From NCBI RefSeq assembly GCF_002939945.1, contig NZ_MDEB01000007.1:226193-290192 (forward strand): a stretch of DNA of 64,000 nt, in the 5' to 3' direction. The notes under the pieces are model-generated. The model was not told where the DNA came from. It saw nothing but the letters and a program-made list of their open reading frames with translations, and did not search any database. Source of the DNA: Xanthomonas arboricola pv. populi. Lineage in GTDB: Bacteria > Pseudomonadota > Gammaproteobacteria > Xanthomonadales > Xanthomonadaceae. Position 1 is the stretch's first letter, and every line of letters begins with the position of its first letter. The translations under genes were made by a program, and so were the position numbers. Shown in pieces: positions 27,304-36,189 of the stretch.

Positions 27304-27678
27304 GGTCAAAGGTCTACGATCCGGATGTCGCAAAGAATGTACACGGACGCGTAGCCGCCGTGATCGAGGTCGCCGCCGCGCCTCATGCCTCGGCGTTCGG
27401 CTTTCCATGGATGGTTTGCCGGTGGATCAGCAGCACCAGCAACGCCGCCCCGGCGATGGCAACCAGCCGGACGTACTCTGGAGCGCCACTGCAGCGCGTG
27501 CTGTGCCACCGCGACGACGATCAGTCGGCGGAAATGGACGCGCTGAAAACCGTGCTGACGCAGTTCCTTTCCAGCTGTGGCCACCCGGTGCCCGTGGAGC
27601 TTGACAGGGGAATGCCCGGCGCTTGATGCACCGGGCGCCCCAACGCCGATCCCCGCACCATGGCGGGGCCGGAACCGA
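27304..27678. other. Intergenic stretch with a doubtful short frame
   Basis: No firm gene is seen. A plus-strand open frame ending at 27626 reads DALKTVLTQFLSSCGHPVPV near its end and could be a gene remnant, but it lacks a ribosome site. Confidence 0.35.
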
Positions 27679-27870
27679 TCAGCCGGGCTCGCCGCCGAAC
27701 AGCTTGCCCTCGCCCGCCCAGTCGGACGGCTTGACGTCTTCGAAGATCACGTAGATGTACTTCGGATCGGTACCGGTGTGCTTGACGATGCTTTCTGTGA
27801 CATCGGCAGCGACAGCGGCCTTGGCCTTGTGGTCCTTGCCTTCAAACCAGGTGATACGTGCAACGGGCAT
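27679..27870 (-). CDS. 4-oxalocrotonate tautomerase-like protein
   Basis: The 63-residue protein has the tautomerase-superfamily hallmark: Pro directly after the initiator Met (MPVARITWFEG), which becomes the catalytic N-terminal proline. The beta-alpha-beta unit ends YIYVIFEDVKPSDWA. Family enzymes shift double bonds in oxo-acids during aromatic degradation or act on other enols. AAGGAG precedes the ATG. It follows an alpha/beta hydrolase gene on the same strand by 111 bases. The exact reaction is unknown; a 4-OT proper would need a meta-cleavage pathway, which is absent here. Confidence 0.85.
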   Translation of the reverse strand: MPVARITWFEGKDHKAKAAVAADVTESIVKHTGTDPKYIYVIFEDVKPSDWAGEGKLFGGEPG

Positions 27871-27981
27871 GACATGACTCCTTTTGACTGGGTGGAAGGA
27901 TCTGCAGATGGCGCACCCAGTCGGCGCCCGTCTGCACTCTACTGGCCGGTCGCGCCACCGCGGCGTGCCCGGCCGGGGATG

Positions 27982-28980
27982 TCAGCGATCCAGGAAATCA
28001 CTCAGATCCTGAGTGAACTTGATGGGATTCTTGAACATCAAGAAGTGGTCGCCCTGCTCTTCCTTGGTATAGACGAACAGCTCCGAACCCGGGATGACGC
28101 CATGCATCCAGCGCTGGCTCGGCAGATTGTTGCTGTATTCGCCTGAGAAGATTGCCACCGGCACATCGATCTTGTGCTGGATCACGTCACGCCAGTCGTT
28201 GGTGACGTGGTCGAACAGCACCCTGCTGATCGCCTGCGGATCATTCTTGATGAAGGCGGCGGAAAACGCCTCGGAATTGACGTAATACGGCGAATCCTTG
28301 GCCATCGCGCGCTCCCAGGGGCGCAGGTCGGTGACCAGGCTGTTGAGCGGCGCACCGGTGGTGAAGCCCGCCACCATGCGCTCCGGGTCGGTAGTGGTGC
28401 CACCGGCATCAAGGCGCTGCTGCTCGGACCAGTCGGCATGCGAATAGATCGAAATCGGCTCGTCGACGAACACGGCCTTGCGGATGCTGCCGGTACCAAA
28501 TAGATCGATGTAACTCCACAGCACAGAAGCACCCATCGACCAGCCGGCGTAATCCGCTTTCTTCAAGTGCAGGTGGTCGGACAACTCCTTGAGGTCCATC
28601 GCGAAGCGGGAGATCCGGCCACCATACTCCGCCCGTTGCGAAAGCCCCTGGTTGCGCGGGTCGATCACGTAGACATGGTAATGCTTGCTCAGCAGGTACA
28701 TCAGGTTGATGTATTCGGCACCATTCGCAGACCAACCGGGAATGAATATCAGCGGCTTGCCGCTGCCCGCCTCCCAATAATTGATTCTGACGCCATCGGA
28801 TGTTGTGAAGTCGTTGATCTGCAGGCCGGGGAAATCGGACAGCTTGTGCGGTATGCCGTCGAGCTGGTTCGGGAACGTGTAGTCCTTGCCAAGGACCTGC
28901 AATGCCGGCGCGGCGGGCGCGCTGCCGCATGCAAAGGCGAGCACTGTTGCGCAGACACCTGCGAGTAGCGGTCGATTCAT
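27982..28980 (-). CDS. Exported alpha/beta hydrolase
   Basis: The 332-residue protein has a signal peptide (about 1-24, ending GSAPAA) and an alpha/beta-hydrolase fold. The nucleophile elbow is GWSMGAS, an acidic position follows in VDEPISI, and the catalytic His is probably in QGDHFLMF near the C-terminus. Substrate is unknown; esterase, lactonase or haloperoxidase-like activity is possible. The ATG at 28980 overlaps the stop of the NAD(P)-binding protein gene by four bases, so the two are co-translated. Its last about 35 codons recur inside the chimeric secreted gene at 3210-4049. Confidence 0.82.
   Translation of the reverse strand: MNRPLLAGVCATVLAFACGSAPAAPALQVLGKDYTFPNQLDGIPHKLSDFPGLQINDFTTSDGVRINYWEAGSGKPLIFIPGWSANGAEYINLMYLLSKHYHVYVIDPRNQGLSQRAEYGGRISRFAMDLKELSDHLHLKKADYAGWSMGASVLWSYIDLFGTGSIRKAVFVDEPISIYSHADWSEQQRLDAGGTTTDPERMVAGFTTGAPLNSLVTDLRPWERAMAKDSPYYVNSEAFSAAFIKNDPQAISRVLFDHVTNDWRDVIQHKIDVPVAIFSGEYSNNLPSQRWMHGVIPGSELFVYTKEEQGDHFLMFKNPIKFTQDLSDFLDR
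28003..28108 (-). repeat. Hydrolase 3' end, second copy of about 105 bp segment
   Basis: This is the native-context copy, inside a complete hydrolase gene, of the segment inserted at 3279-3386. Similarity is high in DNA and protein. Confidence 0.85.
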
Positions 28981-29654
28981 GGGGGTGATACCTCTATGCG
29001 AGTTGATGAATAAGATCGAGGAATTGGCCAGGCGCTGGTCCACACCGGGGCGGAGCCCGTCCCGCCACCCAGAACATGTCCAAGCTGAACGTTCAGCAGC
29101 CCTATCGACTCCAGCAGCCGGCTGTTGCTCAGCCCGCCGGCGTCGACAGGGACAAATCCCAGCAGCGACGCCAGGTGCTGAACCTCCGCCCTGGCGCCGG
29201 GATTGTCGGCGGCGACGAAGACCTGCAGCTTCCTGCTACAGCGCGCCGGTACAGGAACCAACTGCGCGACTATCGTGTTGAAGGCCTTGACTACGAAGGC
29301 CCGTGGCTTGGCCACCTGCAACACCTCAGCCGCCGAGTCGGTCAAGCCGATCAGCAGATCCTGGCAGTCCGCGCTGATCGGGTTGCAGAGATCAACGAGG
29401 ACCTTGCCGGCCAAGTCGCCGAGATTGGCAAGCGCCGCGATGGTCGCCGGATATGGCAGCGCAAGCAGCACCAGATCGGCAATTTTCACCGCTGCGGCGA
29501 TGCCACCCCCCTCGCTCTCACGACCGATCCGCCTGGCGAGCGCTGCAGCCATTTCTGGCTGGCGGTCACCAATGACCAGCTCCAATCCGGCGTCGGCCAT
29601 GACATGGGCGTAGGCGGTTCCGATGCTGCCGGTTCCAATGACGGCGTACTTCAT
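28977..29654 (-). CDS. NAD(P)-binding oxidoreductase, F420-dependent NADP reductase-like
   Basis: The 225-residue protein has an N-terminal Rossmann motif (MKYAVIGTGSIGTAYA) and the family features VLVDLCNPIS, VVKAFNTIVAQ and FVPVDAGGLSNSRLLE of the F420-dependent NADP oxidoreductase-like group. In non-actinobacterial relatives the true electron partner is unknown. It is a paralogue of the 44221-44853 product, but its C-terminus continues about 20 residues past that protein's APTWIHRN end with an unlike sequence, suggesting a lost stop or frameshift. It is divergent from a LysR gene and overlaps the hydrolase gene. Confidence 0.8.
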   Translation of the reverse strand: MKYAVIGTGSIGTAYAHVMADAGLELVIGDRQPEMAAALARRIGRESEGGGIAAAVKIADLVLLALPYPATIAALANLGDLAGKVLVDLCNPISADCQDLLIGLTDSAAEVLQVAKPRAFVVKAFNTIVAQLVPVPARCSRKLQVFVAADNPGARAEVQHLASLLGFVPVDAGGLSNSRLLESIGLLNVQLGHVLGGGTGSAPVWTSAWPIPRSYSSTRIEVSPP

Positions 29655-29706
29655 ACGGCCTCCGACAAATGTGGAGCGCTATCGTGACCCTGACCGACAA
29701 CGCGAT

Positions 29707-29731
29707 AAATGACTAAGATGCACCATCATTT
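29707..29731. promoter_or_regulatory. Inverted repeat in reductase/lysR divergent region
   Basis: AAATGA (29707-29712) and TCATTT (29726-29731) flank 13 bases just upstream of the LysR gene. The spacing resembles the inverted repeat before adhC. It is a probable LysR operator. Confidence 0.45.
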
Positions 29732-29736
29732 GAAAC

Positions 29737-29745
29737 TTTTTTTTT
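29737..29745 (+). repeat. T9 tract directly before lysR start codon
   Basis: Nine consecutive T residues occupy the place of a ribosome site, three bases before the ATG at 29749. The tract lies outside the coding frame. Confidence 0.6.
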
Positions 29746-29748
29746 CCA

Positions 29749-30630
29749 ATGGATCGCCTGACCAGTCTTGCTGTCTTCGTCAAAGCCGTGGACTTGGGCT
29801 CGTTCAGCGCGGCCGGTGCGTCCCTGCAGATGTCGTCGCAACTGGTAGGCAAGCATGTGCAGGGGCTGGAATCGCGCCTGGGCGTGCGCCTGCTGTCGCG
29901 AACCACCCGTCGTCAAAGCCTCACCGACTTTGGCCGCACGTTCTACGAACGCGCGCGCATCATCCTTGCCGAGGTGGATGCCGCCGAAAATCTGGCCGCA
30001 GAGACCCGGGCGCTGCCGATCGGCAAGCTGCGCATCAATGCACCGGTCAGTTTCGGCATGCGTACGCTGGCGACTCGCCTGCCCGATTACATGAAGATGC
30101 ACCCGCAGGTCGAGGTGGACCTGACGCTCAGCAACCGTGCGGTCGACCTGATCGACGAGGGATACGACGCCGTGTTCCGGGTCGGCACCCTGTCCGACAG
30201 CGGCTTGATCGCCCGCCAACTGGCGCCTTATCGGCTAGTGCTATGCGCGTCGCCGGGTTACCTGGCGTCACATGCGCCATTGGTAACGCCGTGGGATCTG
30301 CAACAGCACGATTGCCTCGGCTTTTCGCATACCGAGCTGCGTACCCATTGGGCCTTCGACGGTCCTGATGGTCACGTCAGTATTCCTATTGCCAGCCGCC
30401 TCATGGTCGACCATGGCGAACCGTTACTGTGCGCAGCGCTGGCAGAGCTGGGCGTCCTGCTGCAGCCGCTGGAGCTTGTGCGCGAGGCGCTGATGGACGG
30501 CCGGCTCATCGAACTGCTGCCTGATTACAGGGTCCCTACGCGCCCCCTCCACGTGCTCTACGCGCCTGATAGGCGCATCACACCAAAGCTGCGCAGCTTC
30601 CTGGACTTCGCAGTAGAGGCTTTCGGCTGA
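29749..30630 (+). CDS. LysR-type regulator divergent from reductase gene
   Basis: The 293-residue LysR protein has the winged helix at about 3-62 (FVKAVDLGSFSAAGASLQMS, LESRLGVRLLSRTTRR) and the effector domain opening IGKLRINAPVSFGMRTLA, typical of the AaeR/DmlR-like subgroup. It is divergent from the reductase-hydrolase pair across a 94-base spacer with an inverted repeat. No Shine-Dalgarno sequence precedes the ATG; a T9 tract is there instead, so translation may be weak. Regulation of the divergent pair is the likely role. Confidence 0.85.
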   Translation: MDRLTSLAVFVKAVDLGSFSAAGASLQMSSQLVGKHVQGLESRLGVRLLSRTTRRQSLTDFGRTFYERARIILAEVDAAENLAAETRALPIGKLRINAPVSFGMRTLATRLPDYMKMHPQVEVDLTLSNRAVDLIDEGYDAVFRVGTLSDSGLIARQLAPYRLVLCASPGYLASHAPLVTPWDLQQHDCLGFSHTELRTHWAFDGPDGHVSIPIASRLMVDHGEPLLCAALAELGVLLQPLELVREALMDGRLIELLPDYRVPTRPLHVLYAPDRRITPKLRSFLDFAVEAFG

Positions 30631-30756
30631 GCGCGCACGCTTTAGCGCGGTGCATTGCAGTCGTTTCGTTTCAAGTCATGGGTTGGCTCTGCTGTTTATC
30701 TTCAGGCCACCGGGTCATACCGTACCTGCACACTTTGATTAGAGCAGGGAGCTGCC

Positions 30757-31206
30757 GTGAAAATTTTTAAATCGCTGGCGATGCTCGGCACCGTCAGCAT
30801 GGTCATCGCACCGTCGGCCATGGCGGAAAACGCCAAACCCCAGTCGGAGCAGCTCATCCAATCGGATAAGGGCATCACCGGCACGCCTTATGCCAGCTAT
30901 CCACAAGGGCGCCCGCAACTGACCGTATTGCGGATCAAGTTTCCCGCGCATGCCACCTTGCCCTGGCATACGCACGTGGTGCCGAATGCCGCCTACGTGG
31001 TCTCTGGACACATGCTGATCGAGGATCAGGCCACGGGCAAGAAGTACCGGATCAATGCAGGCCAAGCGTTCCCCGAAGCCGTTGGTGTCGTCCATCGAGG
31101 ACTGACCGAGGAAGCGCCCGCTGAGGTCATCGTGACCTATGCGGGAACGAAAGACACCCCGCTGTCGATCCCGGTCGAAGGCGGGGAGCCCGAATTCTCC
31201 AAATAG
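30757..31206 (+). CDS. Exported cupin-domain protein
   Basis: The 149-residue protein starts at a GTG with AGGGAG upstream. It has a signal peptide (MKIFKSLAMLGTVSMVIA, cut near SAMA) and a single cupin domain. The metal motif is in LPWHTHVVPNAAYVVSG, with the second-strand His in GVVHRGLTEE. Small periplasmic cupins of this type are of unknown function and may bind metal. It follows the LysR gene on the same strand after 126 bases. Confidence 0.82.
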   Translation: MKIFKSLAMLGTVSMVIAPSAMAENAKPQSEQLIQSDKGITGTPYASYPQGRPQLTVLRIKFPAHATLPWHTHVVPNAAYVVSGHMLIEDQATGKKYRINAGQAFPEAVGVVHRGLTEEAPAEVIVTYAGTKDTPLSIPVEGGEPEFSK

Positions 31207-31295
31207 GCGCGCCTGGTCGCTCTATTCCTTTATTTTGCTTTCGCTATGCCAGTGACCATGCGTGCCTGGCACGGCTCTCAGCTGGGTCCATCAAC

Positions 31296-31655
31296 ATGAA
31301 AAACCAAATCACCTGCGTATTCGAACTCAACATCCTCCCTGGCAAGCTGGAAGGCTTTAAGGACATCGTCAGCAGAGCCGTCGCCGCCACCCAGGCCGAC
31401 CCGGGAACGCTATTGTACGAGTACAGCTTCAGCGACGATGGAACGGTGGCCCATATCGTCGAGCGTTATCATGCTGCGGCCGTGGTGCCGCACGTCGACA
31501 TCACCTTCGCGCCATTCGCGCAGCCGTTCGTCGAGCACGTGCACTTCGCCCGTCTTACCGTCTACGGTGAGCCCGACGCCGAGATCCGCAAGCGGCTGGA
31601 TGCCTTCGGGGCCGTCTACATGAAGCCGTTCGCAGGCTTTGACCGCTTCGATTGA
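31296..31655 (+). CDS. ABM-domain (antibiotic biosynthesis monooxygenase-like) protein
   Basis: The 119-residue protein matches the ferredoxin-like ABM/quinol monooxygenase fold: FELNILPGKLEGFKDIVSRA, DPGTLLYEYSFSDDG and VERYHAAAVVPHVD. Dimeric relatives (YgiN type) oxidise quinols or reactive intermediates without a cofactor. The gene lies 89 bases after the cupin gene on the same strand. Only a weak ribosome site is seen. The substrate is unknown; proximity to quinone- and aromatic-related genes is suggestive only. Confidence 0.8.
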   Translation: MKNQITCVFELNILPGKLEGFKDIVSRAVAATQADPGTLLYEYSFSDDGTVAHIVERYHAAAVVPHVDITFAPFAQPFVEHVHFARLTVYGEPDAEIRKRLDAFGAVYMKPFAGFDRFD

Positions 31656-31936
31656 CGGCACAGATGCAACTCGTCCGACCCCTGGAAGGTTAGCCGCGTT
31701 CAACCGCCGCTATCAGGCGACGTGCCTGCTAGCCGGAATTCGCTTCGGGGCCCCATTTTCGCGGCTGCCCGCGTCGGTGCACAGGAAAGCCGCCCCTCCG
31801 CCGCGATATGAGCTCCCCCCTGATCAAGCAACTGCGGTAACGCGACAGTTTTATCGGGACGTGAATGCACCACCAAGGACGGGTGCTGCCACGTCGCAAC
31901 GAGCGTCGCGTCTAGCCGCCTGCGCCCCCTTTTTCG

Positions 31937-33172
31937 GTGAGGACGTTGCCCTTGCAATCGCAGTTCCCTCCAGCTCCCACTTCCAATACAAACGGCGATC
32001 CCGCCGTCCCTGGCCACGGTAAATATGCGGCAATCATCTCCGCACTTGCCGTCGGCGGCTTCGTGATCGGCATCAGCGAGTTCGCCATCATGGGGCTGAT
32101 GCCGAATGTCGCGCGCGAGTTCGGCATCGCCGAGCAGACGGTCGGCCACCTGATCAGCATCTATGCCCTCGGCGTTGTCGTCGGTGCGCCGACGCTGGCG
32201 CTGATCGCAGGCCGGGTCAGTCGCAAGACGATGCTGATCGTGCTCATGGCGGCCTATGCGGCGGCCAACCTGCTCAGCGGCCTTTCGCCCAGCTATCGCT
32301 GGATGGTGTTCTTCCGCTTCGTCTCCGGACTTCCGCACGGCGCCTTCTTCGGCCTGGCGGCGCTGGTGGCAGCCTCCGTCAGCCGTCCCCAGCAGCGCGG
32401 TGCCGCCGTGGCGCGCGTGATGCTGGGCATCACCCTGGCGCTGCTCGTCGGCAACCCGCTGGCGGTGGCCATCGGCCAGGCGCTGAGTTGGCGCTATGCG
32501 TTCTACATGGTCGCTGGCGGCGCGCTCATCACGATTGCGCTGCTGGCCTGGGCGCTCCCGCGCGACGGCCAGCAGCGGCCGCAGGCCGATGCGCTGGCGG
32601 AAATGCGCGACTTCAACAGGCCCGCGGTCTGGCTGACCCTGTGCATCGGTGCGGTGGGATTCGCCGGGATGTTCTGCGTCTTCGGCTATATGGCGCCGAC
32701 GATGCTCCAAGTCACCGGGGTTTCCGACCATTGGATCCCGTTCGGCATCGCCGCCTTCGGTGCCGGCTCGATGATCGGCGCCCAGCTTGGCGGCTGGATG
32801 TTCGACAGACACGGCAGCCGCGCGGTGACGATGAGCCTGATAGGCGCGATCGCGGCCATGCTGATCTATGCCCTGGCAGTCAGGTCCCCGCTTTCGGTCA
32901 TCCCCGGAATCGTACTGGTGGGCACGATGGGTACCCTGGTCCCGATCCTGCAGATCCATCTGCTCGACGTCGCGCGCGGCGCGCAGGGGCTGGCATCGGC
33001 CGCCAACCAGGCCGCGTTCAACGTCGCCAACGCACTGGGCCCCTGGTGCGGGGGGCTGGCGGTCTCGGCCGGGCTGGGCTGGGCCTCGACCGGCCTGGTG
33101 GGGGCCACCCTGGCGCTGGTCGCACTGCTCCTCTGGTCCCTGGCCCCGGCCCGACTCAAGCGGGCCCAATGA
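31937..33172 (+). CDS. AraJ/sugar-efflux-type MFS exporter
   Basis: The protein has about 411 residues and about 12 membrane segments. The DHA1 drug-efflux subfamily is indicated by GFVIGISEFAIMGLMPNVA in the first segment, LALIAGRVSRKTMLI in loop 2-3 and FRFVSGLPHGAFFGLAA in segment 4. AraJ/YdhP-like members export sugars, arabinose derivatives or drugs. The given start is a GTG; a TTG nine bases later with GAGGAC upstream is equally possible. No paired regulator is adjacent. A hairpin follows the stop. Confidence 0.85.
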   Translation: MRTLPLQSQFPPAPTSNTNGDPAVPGHGKYAAIISALAVGGFVIGISEFAIMGLMPNVAREFGIAEQTVGHLISIYALGVVVGAPTLALIAGRVSRKTMLIVLMAAYAAANLLSGLSPSYRWMVFFRFVSGLPHGAFFGLAALVAASVSRPQQRGAAVARVMLGITLALLVGNPLAVAIGQALSWRYAFYMVAGGALITIALLAWALPRDGQQRPQADALAEMRDFNRPAVWLTLCIGAVGFAGMFCVFGYMAPTMLQVTGVSDHWIPFGIAAFGAGSMIGAQLGGWMFDRHGSRAVTMSLIGAIAAMLIYALAVRSPLSVIPGIVLVGTMGTLVPILQIHLLDVARGAQGLASAANQAAFNVANALGPWCGGLAVSAGLGWASTGLVGATLALVALLLWSLAPARLKRAQ

Positions 33173-33173
33173 G

Positions 33174-33199
33174 GCCCAGGGCGGTTCGGCCACCTGGGC
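33174..33199. terminator. Hairpin between convergent MFS and M16 genes
   Basis: GCCCAGG (33174-33180) pairs with CCTGGGC (33193-33199) around a 12-base loop, directly after the MFS stop. There is no T-run. It may end both convergent transcripts. Confidence 0.4.
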
Positions 33200-33325
33200 G
33201 GGCCCCTCTCCATCGCGACGGAACGTCCACCGGTCGACCGGCGGCAAGCCGACCCGCCCGGCCGATGCTGCCAGACTGCCACCGGAAACCGTGGCGCACA
33301 CCGCTCGAAGGCACGCCGCACGCGG

Positions 33326-36103
33326 CTATTTTGCGCCGGCCACGCGTCGCTTCGCACCCGCGAAGTCGCCGGCCACGAACGTACTCATCGTCTCGGGGTG
33401 AAGGCGCCGCCCGATCGCAGCGTTGACCTGCTCGACGGTCAGCCCGGCGATGGTGCGCTCGAAGTCCGCGTCCCATTGCATGGTGCGGCCGAGGTAGAGA
33501 TTCAGGCGCAGCCCGGAGGCGATGCTGCCATCGGTGGCGCGAGCCTCCAGGTAGGACGACAGCAGGGCGGCCTTGGCGTCGGCCAGTTCCTGCTCGGTCA
33601 CACCCTCACGGATGAAACGAAGCAGCTCCTCGTGCATCGCCCCCTCGACCCGGCGCATGTTTTCCGGGGCCGAAGTGGCCTGCATGTAGAACACGCCGTT
33701 GTCGTCCTCCGGACTGACGATCACCCCGCTGCCGACGTAGTAGCTCAGGCCGTCCTGCTCGCGGATGCGGTCGCCCAGGCGCGAGGCCTTGGCGCCGCCG
33801 CCGAAGACGCGGGCGGCGACCAGCAGCGCCGGGTGGTCGGGATCGTCGACCTGGATCGGGAAATTGCTGCGCGAGACGATCACCGCGTTGGCCTTGTCCG
33901 GGGTTTCGAACATCTCGCGGACGGCCTTGCCGGGCTGGAAATACGGTTCGCGTGTACGAACGAACGGCCTGGGCGAGGTCCAGCCGGTGAATAGCGCATC
34001 GAGTTCCCTTCGCAGTTGCGCCTCGTCGAAGTCGCCTGCCACGACGACCTCGCCGTCGGCGGTTCCATAGAAGTCGCGATGGAAAGCCCGCACGTCCTCC
34101 AGCTTCACCGATTTGACGCCCGCCAGCTCGTCATCCAGCGAGCGCACAGCGCGCGGATGCCCGGACGGCCAGGGATCGAAATACTTGCGCATGGCATAGT
34201 CGACGATCTGACCCGGCTCGCGCTTGCGATCCTCCATCCCGGTGATCGATTGCGAACGGATCTGCTCGAATTCATCCTCCGGGAAAGACGGCGTACGCAG
34301 GATCTCCGCCGCCAGCCGCAGTGCCGGCAGCAGGTTGTCACGGTCGGTATCGATGCCGATGTACGCCATCTGGCCGGCACCGACCACCGAAACCCGCGCC
34401 TTCAGGTCGTCGAAGCGCTGGGAGATCTGCTCGCGGGTCATCGTGCGCGTGCCGCGCATCAGCAGATTGCCGGCGAAGCTGGCAGCGTCCTGGCGCCCGG
34501 CGATGGACCGTTCGTCGCCGAAGTGGAACATCAGCTCGGCCGAAACGCGATTGCCGCGGGACTGCTTGGGCAGGAGCGCGACCTTCAACCCCTTGCCCAG
34601 TGTCATGGTGCGTGTCCGGGCCTGGATATGCTCCGGAGAATTGTCGAATACCTCGCCGGCGGCCACCGCAGGCCGTCCCTTGTAGCGCGAGACAAGGCTC
34701 GCGACGTCGGGAGCGGCAGGGATCTCGACGCGCTCGGGTTGCGGGCTCGGGATGAAGCGCGCCAGGGTGCGGTTGGCCGGTACCAGGTATTGTCGGGCCA
34801 CTCGGTTGACATCGACGACGGTGACCTTGGCAATGGCATCGCGATACACGAATCCAAGCCTCCAGTCGCCCGCGGCGATGGACTCTGAAAGCGCGTTCGC
34901 CACGCCCAGTACGTTGCTGTCCCTGGCACGATCGTACATGTTGCCGAGTCTCTGCTTCGCCGCTGCGACTTCCTCCTCCTCGAAGGGATGTGCCGCCAGC
35001 CCCTCGACCTGGTCGAGCAGCACACGCTCCACCTGTGCCGGGTCGCTGCCGAGCATGGGCGTGGCATAGAAGCCGGCCAGTCCCGGCTCCAGGAAACTGT
35101 CCACGGCGCTCTCGCTGTTGACCGCCAGCTTGGGAACCACCAGCGCCTTGTGCAGACGACCACCGGGCACAGCGCCCATGATGTTGGTCAGCACCCTGAG
35201 CGCTGCGGCGTCGGGGTGCGCCATTGCCGGTATGTGGTACCCCAGGGCGATCAGGTGCAGTTCCCCGACCCGCCTGACGGTGATCTCGCGCTCGCCGTCC
35301 TGTGCCGGCTCGACGGTGTACCGGACCGGCAGTGTCCGGAGCGGGCGTGGCACGGCACCGAAGGTGCGCTGCACCGTGGCAAGGACGCGCTGCGGGTCGA
35401 ATCGGCCGGCCACGATCACGGTGGCGGTGTCGGGCTGGTACCAGGTGCGGTAGAAGGCCTGCAGCCGCTCGATCGGTACGTTCTCCACGTCGGCGCGGTT
35501 GCCGATCACGCTCTTGCCGTAGGCGTGCCACAGGAAGGCCTGGGAGGTCATGCGCTGCAGCAGCAGGCTCGTGGGCTTGTTCTCGCCGATCTCCAACTCG
35601 TTGCGGACGACGGTCATCTCGCTATCCAGCTGCTCCCGCGCAACGTTGGCGTTGACCATGCGATCGGCTTCCGCCATCAACAGCCAGTCAAGCGTCTGCT
35701 CGTTGGCAGAGAACCAGCCATAGTAGTTGGTACGGTCCTGCCCGGTGGTGCCGTTGAAGGTGATGCCCCGGCGCTTGAATTCCGCAGCGATGTTGGCGAC
35801 GGTGGGTGTGCCCTTGAACAGCAGGTGCTCGAGCAGATGTGCCATGCCGCTTTCGCCATAGTTCTCATGTGCCGCACCCACCGCATAGGTGACATTGACC
35901 AGCGTCGATGAAGCGCTGGCATCGGGAAACAGCAGGACCGTTAGGCCGTTGGCCAGGTGGTACTCGCTGATGCCCTCAACGCTGGCTCCCGTGGTCACCC
36001 CTGGAGGCAGCGCAGTACGCACGCTGTCGGATGTGGTCGCACCCGCGTCAGTGGACAAAAACAAAAAGCAGGCAAGCAGCAGGGAACAACGAGACATCGG
36101 CAT
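33326..36103 (-). CDS. Exported M16 zinc metalloprotease, two-domain
   Basis: The 925-residue protein has a signal peptide (about 1-22) and two M16 repeats. The active first half carries the inverted zinc motif HLLEH at 89-93, with a distal Glu in VVRNELEIGENKP; the second half (from about residue 480) lacks HxxEH, as usual. Periplasmic M16 enzymes degrade peptides and small proteins, and FusC of Pectobacterium cleaves imported ferredoxin. Here the gene follows a TonB-dependent receptor gene by 86 bases at the end of an exbB-exbD-tonB-sigma-fecR-receptor set, so a role in processing the receptor's cargo is an attractive inference. GGAG precedes the ATG at 36103. Confidence 0.88.
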   Translation of the reverse strand: MPMSRCSLLLACFLFLSTDAGATTSDSVRTALPPGVTTGASVEGISEYHLANGLTVLLFPDASASSTLVNVTYAVGAAHENYGESGMAHLLEHLLFKGTPTVANIAAEFKRRGITFNGTTGQDRTNYYGWFSANEQTLDWLLMAEADRMVNANVAREQLDSEMTVVRNELEIGENKPTSLLLQRMTSQAFLWHAYGKSVIGNRADVENVPIERLQAFYRTWYQPDTATVIVAGRFDPQRVLATVQRTFGAVPRPLRTLPVRYTVEPAQDGEREITVRRVGELHLIALGYHIPAMAHPDAAALRVLTNIMGAVPGGRLHKALVVPKLAVNSESAVDSFLEPGLAGFYATPMLGSDPAQVERVLLDQVEGLAAHPFEEEEVAAAKQRLGNMYDRARDSNVLGVANALSESIAAGDWRLGFVYRDAIAKVTVVDVNRVARQYLVPANRTLARFIPSPQPERVEIPAAPDVASLVSRYKGRPAVAAGEVFDNSPEHIQARTRTMTLGKGLKVALLPKQSRGNRVSAELMFHFGDERSIAGRQDAASFAGNLLMRGTRTMTREQISQRFDDLKARVSVVGAGQMAYIGIDTDRDNLLPALRLAAEILRTPSFPEDEFEQIRSQSITGMEDRKREPGQIVDYAMRKYFDPWPSGHPRAVRSLDDELAGVKSVKLEDVRAFHRDFYGTADGEVVVAGDFDEAQLRRELDALFTGWTSPRPFVRTREPYFQPGKAVREMFETPDKANAVIVSRSNFPIQVDDPDHPALLVAARVFGGGAKASRLGDRIREQDGLSYYVGSGVIVSPEDDNGVFYMQATSAPENMRRVEGAMHEELLRFIREGVTEQELADAKAALLSSYLEARATDGSIASGLRLNLYLGRTMQWDADFERTIAGLTVEQVNAAIGRRLHPETMSTFVAGDFAGAKRRVAGAK

Positions 36104-36189
36104 AGGACTCCGCGGCCGCATCAGGGCCAATCGTTGAAAAGTGACCTGCGTTCGGTAAGCGCGAAAGGCAGGCCTAAGGGGGAACTGCG

